A stretch of 33,365 bases of DNA from Flavobacteriaceae bacterium (lineage in GTDB: Bacteria; Bacteroidota; Bacteroidia; Flavobacteriales; Flavobacteriaceae). The DNA is taken from the NCBI GenBank assembly GCA_023257625.1, contig JALRBW010000012.1:1-33365 (forward strand), given 5' to 3'. The translations under genes were made by a program, and so were the position numbers. Below, piece after piece: positions 9,269 to 16,337 of the stretch; position 1 is the first letter of the stretch; the number at the start of each line of letters is the position of its first letter. The notes beneath the pieces were generated by a model. That model was not told the origin of the DNA. It did not search any database and saw nothing but the letters and a program-made list of their open reading frames with translations.

Positions 9269-10132
9269 ATGATGAAAGAAATTGAAAAAAATCCGTTAAA
9301 GTCATTAGAACATTGGGAAGATGATTTATTAGAGCGCTATCCTGAAAAAGGAGCAAAAAAGAAAGAAGCCTTTAGAAATTACCAAGACTCTGATCGTGCT
9401 GCTTCAGTTAGTGCTTTTTATAAATTAAATCATCAGTTTCAAACCTATGATTTTGTAACTCAAAAAGAAAACGAATTTTTACAGTTTAATAAACGTAAAA
9501 TGTCAATTTGGGACGCAGTAGACTTTTTGAACACATTAGTTGATGACAGTGATCCGGATATAGAATTGGATCAATTTCAACATCTTTTGCAAACCTCTGA
9601 GGCCATTCGTGCAGATGGCCATGAAGATTGGTTTGTTTTGACGGGTTTTTTGCATGATTTAGGTAAAGTTTTATGTCTCTTTGGAGAGCCTCAATGGGCA
9701 GTTGTTGGAGATACATTTCCTGTTGGTTGTGAGTTTTCTTCTAAAATTGTACATCACGAATTCTTTAGTCTAAACCCAGACTCAACAAATCCTAAATACA
9801 ATACAAAATTTGGTATATACAAGGAAAATTGTGGCTTAGATCAAGTGAAAATGAGTTGGGGCCATGACGAATATTTATATCAAATTTTAAAACCTTATTT
9901 ACCCAAGTCAGCTTTGTATATGATACGTTACCATTCTTTCTATGCTCAACATAGAGAGGAGGCTTATCATCATTTACTCAATACTGAGGATCATGAAAAT
10001 TTCAAATGGGTAAAAAAATTCAATCCCTATGATTTGTATTCAAAGGCACCTGTACCACCAGACAGCAAAGTACTTCGCCCATACTACGAAGATTTGGTAG
10101 CCAAATATCTTCCAGATACGCTACAATTTTAA
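9269..10132 (+). CDS. myo-Inositol oxygenase (MIOX)
   Basis: Cytoplasmic mixed-valent di-iron oxygenase that cleaves the inositol ring with O2 to give D-glucuronate. The whole MIOX fold is present and matches the animal enzyme closely, including GEPQWAVVGDTFPVGC and MSWGHDEYLYQ. Numbering from a start at 9254, the six iron ligands are all there: His110, His134-Asp135 (HDLGK), His204, His227 and Asp260. Substrate-contact residues expected from the mouse enzyme (Arg41, Lys138, Ser228) are also kept. I place the start at the ATG at 9269; a second ATG follows at once at 9272, and an upstream in-frame TTG at 9254 is less likely. It follows GH95 by 29 bases and precedes ThuA by 10. The glucuronate would enter the SDR/UxuA branch at 12119-14117. 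Confidence 0.95.
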   Translation: MMKEIEKNPLKSLEHWEDDLLERYPEKGAKKKEAFRNYQDSDRAASVSAFYKLNHQFQTYDFVTQKENEFLQFNKRKMSIWDAVDFLNTLVDDSDPDIELDQFQHLLQTSEAIRADGHEDWFVLTGFLHDLGKVLCLFGEPQWAVVGDTFPVGCEFSSKIVHHEFFSLNPDSTNPKYNTKFGIYKENCGLDQVKMSWGHDEYLYQILKPYLPKSALYMIRYHSFYAQHREEAYHHLLNTEDHENFKWVKKFNPYDLYSKAPVPPDSKVLRPYYEDLVAKYLPDTLQF

Positions 10133-10142
10133 TTTTTTAATT

Positions 10143-10883
10143 ATGCAAATTTTAAAAGTTGTGTTGACTCTAATGATTTTGTGTCAATGGAGCATAGCGC
10201 AAAACGTAGCAGGAAAATCCCTATTAATTTATACAAAAAATGGTACGGGTTATGTTCATGATAATATAGAAGTGAGCGTTAACACTTTGGTTCAACTATG
10301 CGAACAATTAGGAGTAAAAACGACGGTATCTGATATCCCAGATATCTTTTTGACCTCTGAAATGGAATCTTTTGATGCAGTTTTCTTTTCGAATACCAAT
10401 AATGAGGCGTTTGATACCGAGGAACAACGCAATGCCTTTAAAGCCTATTGTGAAAGCGGAAAAGGTTTTGGAGGATTGCATTCTGCTACGGGATCAGAAC
10501 GAAAATGGCCTTGGTTTTGGAATTTGATTGGAGCTTCTTTTTTAAGACACCCCCCCTACCAAGAATTTACCGTAGAAGTTGTAAATTCTGAGCATCCTGC
10601 TACCCAAAATTTAGGTACCTCTTTCACCATAACAGATGAATGTTATTTTTTTAAAAATCTGAATCCCAATGTAAATGTTCTCTTAAAAGCAAATTTAGCG
10701 TCTGTTGCCGAAGGGAAAAACAATTCACAGCCACGACCTACAGAAGCACCCCTCTCTTGGTATACTACACAATTTGGCGGACGCCAATGGTATTCTGCAC
10801 TAGGACACAGCAAAGAAGGTTATGAAAACCCGGTACTTCAAGAGCATTTAAAAGGGGGATTACGCTATATTTTGAGCCAATAA
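10143..10883 (+). CDS. Exported ThuA-like domain protein
   Basis: ThuA-like protein of the class I glutamine amidotransferase-like fold, 246 aa, with a signal peptide (MQILKVVLTLMILCQWSIAQ). Seen: the ThuA start SLLIYTKNGTGYVHDN, FDAVFFSN and GFGGLHSATGSE, which are hallmarks of the family, and a C-terminal LGHSKEGYENP segment. ThuA was named from trehalose utilisation, but the reaction of exported members is not established. Relatives are often encoded with DUF1080 and Gfo/Idh/MocA proteins, as here. Third gene of the GH95 operon. Its stop codon abuts, without a gap, the stop codon of the convergent NIPSNAP gene. Confidence 0.88.
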   Translation: MQILKVVLTLMILCQWSIAQNVAGKSLLIYTKNGTGYVHDNIEVSVNTLVQLCEQLGVKTTVSDIPDIFLTSEMESFDAVFFSNTNNEAFDTEEQRNAFKAYCESGKGFGGLHSATGSERKWPWFWNLIGASFLRHPPYQEFTVEVVNSEHPATQNLGTSFTITDECYFFKNLNPNVNVLLKANLASVAEGKNNSQPRPTEAPLSWYTTQFGGRQWYSALGHSKEGYENPVLQEHLKGGLRYILSQ

Positions 10884-11627
10884 TTACAATTGAGAATAAG
10901 AAAGAGGCGTTAAAAAAGTTCGCTTAATTGAGGAAACTGAATTGGCATATTCAGGAAGTGCAGAAGCTCTTTTCCATTCAGGATGAACCCTAAATTTATC
11001 CCAATTCGTATCGCGATCTTTCATAGATGCAAAAGATATTAGGTAGGTCAATGCTGGCATGTTTGGACCTGCTATTTGTTCGCCAAAAAAGACGGAATGT
11101 AAGCCCGTAGCTTCAAAAATTGAAAATTCTTCCACATTAAACATTTTTACTTTGCGTTCAACACTATGTTCATTATGACCTTCATATGTTCGCAGTTCAA
11201 ATAATTGATGTCCTTCTTTAGGTTTAACCAAATGTGGTAAGCCATCAAATGCAATGTATAATGAGGTTGTGTATCTACTAAAAGCTGGTCGGGTATGTGA
11301 AACTGCATCATAGGATTCCTTTTTTTTCTTAAAGTCTTCATCAGCACTAAGTTTTTGTAACACTACTTCGTACTCTACCATACTTTGATAAGGAATAAGA
11401 AGATATATTTTTTTCGGTGTAGGATTACCCAATTCTTCCAACACACCTATGTTTTTTATCCCTTGTCTGTTAAAGGCGGGTAGTAATGCTTCTGACAAAT
11501 AATTATGAAGTTCAGATTCAGAGGCATTAAATTCAACACTGTAGGTTCTTAATTCGTAAAAATCCTTTTGAGCATAGGTTAAAGAAAAAAGGAATAGAAA
11601 AACAAATAAAAATGGTTTTAAAAACAT
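10884..11627 (-). CDS. Exported NIPSNAP-family protein
   Basis: A 247-aa protein with a signal peptide (MFLKPFLFVFLFLFSLTYAQ) and two NIPSNAP ferredoxin-like domains. The first starts FYELRTYSVE (about 22-125) and the second LFELRTYEGH (about 142-245). NIPSNAP domains are small dimeric alpha/beta-barrel folds whose enzymatic role is unknown in bacteria. The export signal places it in the periplasm. It stands alone on the minus strand, convergent with ThuA and divergent from the VOC gene, sharing a 54-base promoter region. No function can be assigned from sequence; the neighbourhood suggests a role in handling a sugar derivative. Confidence 0.85.
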   Translation of the reverse strand: MFLKPFLFVFLFLFSLTYAQKDFYELRTYSVEFNASESELHNYLSEALLPAFNRQGIKNIGVLEELGNPTPKKIYLLIPYQSMVEYEVVLQKLSADEDFKKKKESYDAVSHTRPAFSRYTTSLYIAFDGLPHLVKPKEGHQLFELRTYEGHNEHSVERKVKMFNVEEFSIFEATGLHSVFFGEQIAGPNMPALTYLISFASMKDRDTNWDKFRVHPEWKRASALPEYANSVSSIKRTFLTPLSYSQL

Positions 11628-11646
11628 ATGCTTGACATAAAAATTA

Positions 11647-11670
11647 GATTAAATTTAATGATATTTAATC
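11647..11670. promoter_or_regulatory. Perfect inverted repeat in the NIPSNAP/VOC divergent promoter
   Basis: GATTAAAT, an 8-base spacer, then ATTTAATC: a perfect 8-bp inverted repeat in the middle of the 54-base divergent region. Bases 11650-11667 match 17 of 18 positions of 6819-6836 in the Gfo/GH95 divergent region. This is consistent with a dimeric regulator binding both, but the sequence is AT-rich and the evidence is limited to two sites. Confidence 0.4.
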
Positions 11671-11681
11671 ACTGAACCGTC

Positions 11682-12122
11682 ATGAAATTGATTTACTATT
11701 TACTTTTATTTCCACTTTTTATTTTCGCACAACAAGAAGAATTTAAACTTACGTTTAATCATCAAGCGCTTCCTGTTAAAAAATTAAAAGAAACCGGTGA
11801 TTTTTATATCAAAATTTTAGGTTTTGAAGAAATTGAAGTTACCGCAAGTCAACAACCACCTAAACGATGGCTTCAAAATCATGAGGGAAAGCAATTACAT
11901 TTAATTACAAGTGATGACGGTATTCCTAATACGATAGTAAATCATATGGCTTTTTCTACAGTAGACATTGAAAAAGTTGTTACACACCTTCAACAGCACA
12001 ATGTAACATATTGGACGGATGAGGGAAAAAAAAATGTAGTTCGTATTCGTAAAGACGGTATTCGACAAGTTAAAATCCAAGATCCAGAAGGCCATTGGAT
12101 TGAAATTAACGAAGCCCGTTAA
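11682..12122 (+). CDS. Exported VOC (glyoxalase/dioxygenase fold) protein
   Basis: A 146-aa vicinal-oxygen-chelate protein with a signal peptide (MKLIYYLLLFPLFIFAQQ), so periplasmic. Seen: NHQALPVKKLKETGDFYIKILGF, the usual first beta-alpha-beta unit; NHMAFSTVDIEKVVTHLQ in the second; and the closing KIQDPEGHWIEINE, with the His and Glu positions that often bind metal in this fold. One VOC domain means it probably works as a dimer. The reaction is unknown; an isomerase, epimerase or lyase acting on an oxidised sugar would fit. Its last 4 bases overlap the end of the convergent UxuA gene. Confidence 0.85.
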   Translation: MKLIYYLLLFPLFIFAQQEEFKLTFNHQALPVKKLKETGDFYIKILGFEEIEVTASQQPPKRWLQNHEGKQLHLITSDDGIPNTIVNHMAFSTVDIEKVVTHLQQHNVTYWTDEGKKNVVRIRKDGIRQVKIQDPEGHWIEINEAR

Positions 12123-13300
12123 GTAGAGAAAGAACGTTGAATTGCTAACGCAAGACCTCTAATTTCTGCCAAGCCTCTCAACCTTCCAATTGCTGAATAC
12201 CCTGGATTGGTTACTTTATTGAGATCGTCAAGCATTTGATGTCCATGATCAGGACGCATAGGAATTTCCCAATCAGAACGCCCTTCAGCTTTTCTTCGTT
12301 TTTCTTCTGTTAATGCAGCTTTTACCATGGCATACATATCTACATCCCCTTCCAAATGATTGGCTTCATAAAAGTTTCCTCTTTCATCCCTTTGAGTGCT
12401 TCTAAAATGAAGAAAATGAATACGATCTGAATGATCCATAAACATTTGCTCAAGGTTATTGTCCGCGCGTACACCAAAGGAACCTGTACAAAATGTCAAA
12501 CCATTGTTTCGTGAAGGAACACCGCTAAACAAAACCTTTAGATCTGCTGCGGTACTTACCACTCTAGGTATACCAAATAAACTGTGCGGAGGATCGTCAG
12601 GATGAATACACATACGTACCCCGTTATTTTCAGCAGTCGGTATAATTGCGGCAAGAAATTGTATTAAATGTTTTTGTAAATCTTCTTTTGTTAAGGCGCC
12701 ATAAGCAGCAATTCTTTTGTTAAACTGCTCCATAGTATACCCTTCTTCTGCTCCAGGTAAACCCGCAATAACACTTTCTGTGAGTTCAGCAATTTCTTTT
12801 TCATTCATCTGTTCGAAATACCGTTTTGCAGTTTCTATTTGATCTGATGTATAATCTGAATTGGCATTTTTACGTTTTACTACAAAAAGATCAAAAGCCC
12901 TCATAGCATCAATTTCATAGGCCAATGCCGTTGAACCATCAGGCATGGGTTTGTATAAATGGGTACGTGTCCAATCCAAAACGGGCATAAAATTATAGCA
13001 GATAGTATAGATTCCACAAGCGGCTAAATTGGCTATAGTTTTTTTATAGTTTTCTATGTACAATTCAAAGTTACCTGTGCGTTGCTTTATATCTTCATGA
13101 ATTGGAACAGACTCTACAACGCCCCATTCTAAACCACTTTTTCGGATAATTTCTTGGTGTTTTTTGATGTCATTAACGGGCCATTCGGCTCCGTTTTCAA
13201 TGTAATGCAATGCTGATACAACTGTTGTGGCTCCAGCTTGCCGGATGGCACTCAAAGGAACTGCATCCTTCGGTCCGTACCATCGAAATGATTCTTTCAT
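12119..13300 (-). CDS. uxuA: D-mannonate dehydratase
   Basis: Converts D-mannonate to 2-keto-3-deoxy-D-gluconate (KDG), the third step of hexuronate breakdown, in the cytoplasm. 393 aa, full length. Seen: the conserved N-terminus FRWYGPKDAV, ALHYIENGAEWP, the metal-site motif CIHPDDPP, the FCTGS motif, HLEGDVDM and RPDHGHQ near the end, all hallmarks of UxuA. It is the last gene of the long minus-strand operon, 13 bases after the SDR that would make its substrate. Its 3' end overlaps the VOC gene by 4 bases on the other strand. Nothing is missing; high confidence. Confidence 0.96.
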   Translation of the reverse strand: MKESFRWYGPKDAVPLSAIRQAGATTVVSALHYIENGAEWPVNDIKKHQEIIRKSGLEWGVVESVPIHEDIKQRTGNFELYIENYKKTIANLAACGIYTICYNFMPVLDWTRTHLYKPMPDGSTALAYEIDAMRAFDLFVVKRKNANSDYTSDQIETAKRYFEQMNEKEIAELTESVIAGLPGAEEGYTMEQFNKRIAAYGALTKEDLQKHLIQFLAAIIPTAENNGVRMCIHPDDPPHSLFGIPRVVSTAADLKVLFSGVPSRNNGLTFCTGSFGVRADNNLEQMFMDHSDRIHFLHFRSTQRDERGNFYEANHLEGDVDMYAMVKAALTEEKRRKAEGRSDWEIPMRPDHGHQMLDDLNKVTNPGYSAIGRLRGLAEIRGLALAIQRSFST

Positions 13301-13313
13301 ATATTATTTTGTA

Positions 13314-14117
13314 TTAAACTCCACTATACGCACTAAAGCCACCGTCAACGGGAAGAACTATTCCTGTGACGAAACTAGCACTATCACTACATAAAAAATG
13401 AAGAGCACCACTTAGTTCATCTGCTTCTCCAAATCGTTTCATTGGGGTATTTCGAATAATTTTTTCACCCCTTTCTGTCAAACTACCATCTTTATTCAAA
13501 AGCAAATCACGGTTTTGTTTGCCAATAAAAAATCCAGGGGCAATGGCATTCACTCGAATTCCATCCCCAAATTTTAAAGCCATTTCTACAGCCATCCATT
13601 TAGTAAAATTTTCCATAGCAGCCTTGGCTGCAGAGTACCCAACCACCCGAGTAATTATTCGGTCAACTGCCATGGAAGAATAATTTACTATAGCTCCTTT
13701 TCCTTGTAATTGCATTACTTTACCAAAAACGATAGAAGGAATGAGGGTACCTTTTAAATTTAAATCAACAACCTCGTCAAAATCAGGTTCAGATATATCA
13801 AATATAGAACGATCATCAGGTATAACAGCGCCAGGTAAATTTCCACCCACTGCATTTATTAAAACGTCAATACGCCCAAATTGGTTAATAATTTTTTCTC
13901 GAACATCTTCTAGTTCATTTCGATTCATTACATCAACACAAAAAGCTTCAGCCAAAGTATATTTTCGAAGTTCTGACAAACTTTGAGTTAACAAATCATC
14001 ATTTCTTCCCAGAATGACTATTTTACCTTTTGCTTTTGCCATACTTAAGGCAATAGCACCTCCTAATGCTCCTGTTGCACCAGTTATTATGATTATTTTA
14101 TCTTGAATCGAAAACAT
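13314..14117 (-). CDS. SDR oxidoreductase, probable D-mannonate oxidoreductase (fructuronate reductase)
   Basis: Short-chain dehydrogenase, 267 aa, cytoplasmic. Seen: TGATGALGG cofactor motif (12-20), NAVGG (89-92 region, replacing NNAG), catalytic Ser147/148, Tyr161 and Lys165 (YSAAK), and the C-terminal GIVLPVDGGFSAYSGV. SDRs of this type next to uxuA in Bacteroidota are generally taken to replace the classical UxuB, reducing fructuronate to mannonate. The assignment rests on the adjacency (13 bases to uxuA) together with the NAVGG form; the substrate is inferred. It lies 9 bases after the Tat-exported oxidoreductase gene in the operon. Confidence 0.88.
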   Translation of the reverse strand: MFSIQDKIIIITGATGALGGAIALSMAKAKGKIVILGRNDDLLTQSLSELRKYTLAEAFCVDVMNRNELEDVREKIINQFGRIDVLINAVGGNLPGAVIPDDRSIFDISEPDFDEVVDLNLKGTLIPSIVFGKVMQLQGKGAIVNYSSMAVDRIITRVVGYSAAKAAMENFTKWMAVEMALKFGDGIRVNAIAPGFFIGKQNRDLLLNKDGSLTERGEKIIRNTPMKRFGEADELSGALHFLCSDSASFVTGIVLPVDGGFSAYSGV

Positions 14118-14126
14118 TTTAAAAGC

Positions 14127-15320
14127 TTATATTTTGAAGTCATTACTCCAATGCACTACTTCTTCACTGTCCATAGCTTGAATTCCCATATCTATTGCGA
14201 TTGCCGTTTTAGCTCCCGTTTCTAAATCAGATAAAGGCTTTTGGTTTTTCATAATTGAATCTCTAAAATCTTCTAAGGCTTGTCGAGTAGGGTCTATATG
14301 GGCATAATTAATTGGAATTCCTTTACCTTCTACCCAATTGGTAGTGGCTCCACTCACTCCGTCAACTTCACCAAATTCTTTTGTATAGGTACCTTCAGGA
14401 TATATCCAGGCATTGGCATAATCAAGAACTAATGTTCCTTTGTCTCCCATAACATAAATTTTGTAATCGTCTTTCGCGTTGGCAGTTAAGCAAGTATAGG
14501 TTGCTTTAACCCCGTTGGGATAAGCATAAACAACATGCGTATTATCATAAGTTTCTCTACCGTCTTTCCAATAATCGATACCACCGAAACCTGTGACCTT
14601 TTCTGGATGCGAATTAAAAAGCCAATTGGCAAAATCTATTTGATGCGAACTTAACTCGGCAAGTAATCCGTAAGAATATTCCCGATACATTCTCCAGTTG
14701 ATCTGACGTTCAAACATAGGGTCAGGAACAGGTCGCCTCCAATTTCCATTTCGATTCCATTGGGCTCTAATGGCATGAACTTTACCAATTTGCCCCTCTT
14801 TAATTAATTCCACAGCATGAACATAAAGACGTGAACTGTGGTATTGATGTCCGGTTTGAAATATTTTTTTATGTTGATCTTTAACCTTTTTAACAAGATC
14901 TAAAGTAGCTTGTGCCCCCTTTACCATTGTTTTTTCACAATAAATATGTTTATCTGCATTAACTGCCGCTGAAGCAATTTGAGCATGTGTATTTAAAGGA
15001 CTACTGATTACAACAGCATCTACATTTTTATCCGATAGTAAGTCCGTATATTTTTCATACATTTTAGCCTTAGGGGAAATCTTACTGGCTTCCTTTAATC
15101 GAAATGGCAATGTATCACAAAATGCAACAATTTCTACTCCTTCTATGGCATTTAAAATTTGCATTAAACCAGTTCCTCTACTTCCTGTTCCTATTACACC
15201 TATTCGAACTCTATTGAGATGTTTTTGAGATAAAATTGAAAATACATCTGGTTTTGTAAAGAGTAATGGAGTGGCCATTACTGTGGCACTTTTTTTAATA
15301 AATGTTCTTCTATTTGTCAT
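14127..15320 (-). CDS. Tat-exported Gfo/Idh/MocA family oxidoreductase
   Basis: NAD(P)-dependent oxidoreductase, 397 aa, with a twin-arginine leader (NRRTFIKK, residues 3-10) and hydrophobic segment, so likely periplasmic. Seen: Rossmann motif GTGSRG (44-49), SSPLNTHA (106-113), and EKTM (129-132), in which the usual proline after the catalytic-region lysine is threonine. The C-terminal domain includes HQIDFANWLF, typical of the family. The tenth gene of the long operon, between an aldo/keto reductase (45 bases) and the UxuB-like SDR (9 bases). Substrate unknown; a glycoside or uronoside oxidised at a ring hydroxyl is plausible. Confidence 0.9.
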   Translation of the reverse strand: MTNRRTFIKKSATVMATPLLFTKPDVFSILSQKHLNRVRIGVIGTGSRGTGLMQILNAIEGVEIVAFCDTLPFRLKEASKISPKAKMYEKYTDLLSDKNVDAVVISSPLNTHAQIASAAVNADKHIYCEKTMVKGAQATLDLVKKVKDQHKKIFQTGHQYHSSRLYVHAVELIKEGQIGKVHAIRAQWNRNGNWRRPVPDPMFERQINWRMYREYSYGLLAELSSHQIDFANWLFNSHPEKVTGFGGIDYWKDGRETYDNTHVVYAYPNGVKATYTCLTANAKDDYKIYVMGDKGTLVLDYANAWIYPEGTYTKEFGEVDGVSGATTNWVEGKGIPINYAHIDPTRQALEDFRDSIMKNQKPLSDLETGAKTAIAIDMGIQAMDSEEVVHWSNDFKI

Positions 15321-15365
15321 TGTAACTGATTCACTTTTGGGTTAATTGATACCTTGGTATCATTT

Positions 15366-16337
15366 TTATTGTGACCATGAGGTAGGCTTCCTATCCCATC
15401 GATGTTTTCGTAATTGAGAGTATAATTCTTTTGGCAACATAGTTCCATCACTACATGCCACATTTGAAAGTACATTACGGGCTTTTCGCATCCCCGGGAT
15501 AATTGTTCCCACTGTTTTATTTTCGAGAATAAACCGCAATGCCATTTCTGCCATACTCATTCCTGAGGGCACTAGCGATCTGAGCATATCAGCTCTATCA
15601 GCACTAGCCTTAAGATTTTCTGGAACAAAGTAGGATCCTCGCCAATCCCCTTGAGGGAAAGTTGTCGTATGAGTAATTGCTCCAGTGAGGGTTCCTTCGT
15701 CAAAGGGTACTCTTGCAATAACAGCAATATCATTTTGAACACAGAAGGGAAATAATTTATCTTCTGGAGCTTGATCAAAAATATTATATATGACTTGAAC
15801 AGCATCTATGCAACCTGTAGATACGGCTTGAATTCCATTTTCAGGCTCCCATCGGTTAAGACTTATACCCATAGCAGCTATTTTACCCTCTTTTTTAAGA
15901 TCTTCCACTGTTCTTTGCCATTCTTCTCGACTCGACCATCCTTCATCCCAAGTATGAAATTGCATTAAATCGATTTGCTCTAGTTTCAAATTTAAAAGAG
16001 TCTTTTCAGTATACTCTCTAATATGATCAGGGGGATAAGATTCTTCGAAAGTATATTCAGGACGGGCAGGCCAACAAAAATTTTTAGGTGGTATTTTACT
16101 GGCAGTATAGAGTTTAGTTGAACGGTACCTTTTAATTAAGGCACCAAGTAAACGTTCACTATGTCCTTCACCATATCCCCAGGCAGTATCAAAAAAATTA
16201 ACGCCGTTTTCTACTGCTAAGTCTAAAGAATGATTGGACTCTAAGTCATCAGATTCTTTCCATCCAGCCATACCCCACATGCCATAGCCAATTTCACTCA
16301 CCTGCCAATTTGTTCTTCCAAATCTTCTGTATTTCAT
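15366..16337 (-). CDS. Aldo/keto reductase
   Basis: Cytoplasmic NADPH-dependent (beta/alpha)8 reductase, 323 aa, full length. Seen: N-terminal RRFGRTNWQVSEIGYGMWG and the complete catalytic tetrad Asp50, Tyr55 (FFDTAWGYG), Lys81 and His128 (LMQFHTW). The C-terminal GTIIPGMRKARNV corresponds to the cofactor-binding end. No signal peptide. Its ATG overlaps the stop of the tandem esterase by 4 bases, implying coupled translation. Inference: reduces a keto-sugar or aldehyde produced by the pathway, which would balance the oxidations by the Gfo/Idh/MocA proteins. Substrate not known. Confidence 0.9.
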   Translation of the reverse strand: MKYRRFGRTNWQVSEIGYGMWGMAGWKESDDLESNHSLDLAVENGVNFFDTAWGYGEGHSERLLGALIKRYRSTKLYTASKIPPKNFCWPARPEYTFEESYPPDHIREYTEKTLLNLKLEQIDLMQFHTWDEGWSSREEWQRTVEDLKKEGKIAAMGISLNRWEPENGIQAVSTGCIDAVQVIYNIFDQAPEDKLFPFCVQNDIAVIARVPFDEGTLTGAITHTTTFPQGDWRGSYFVPENLKASADRADMLRSLVPSGMSMAEMALRFILENKTVGTIIPGMRKARNVLSNVACSDGTMLPKELYSQLRKHRWDRKPTSWSQ

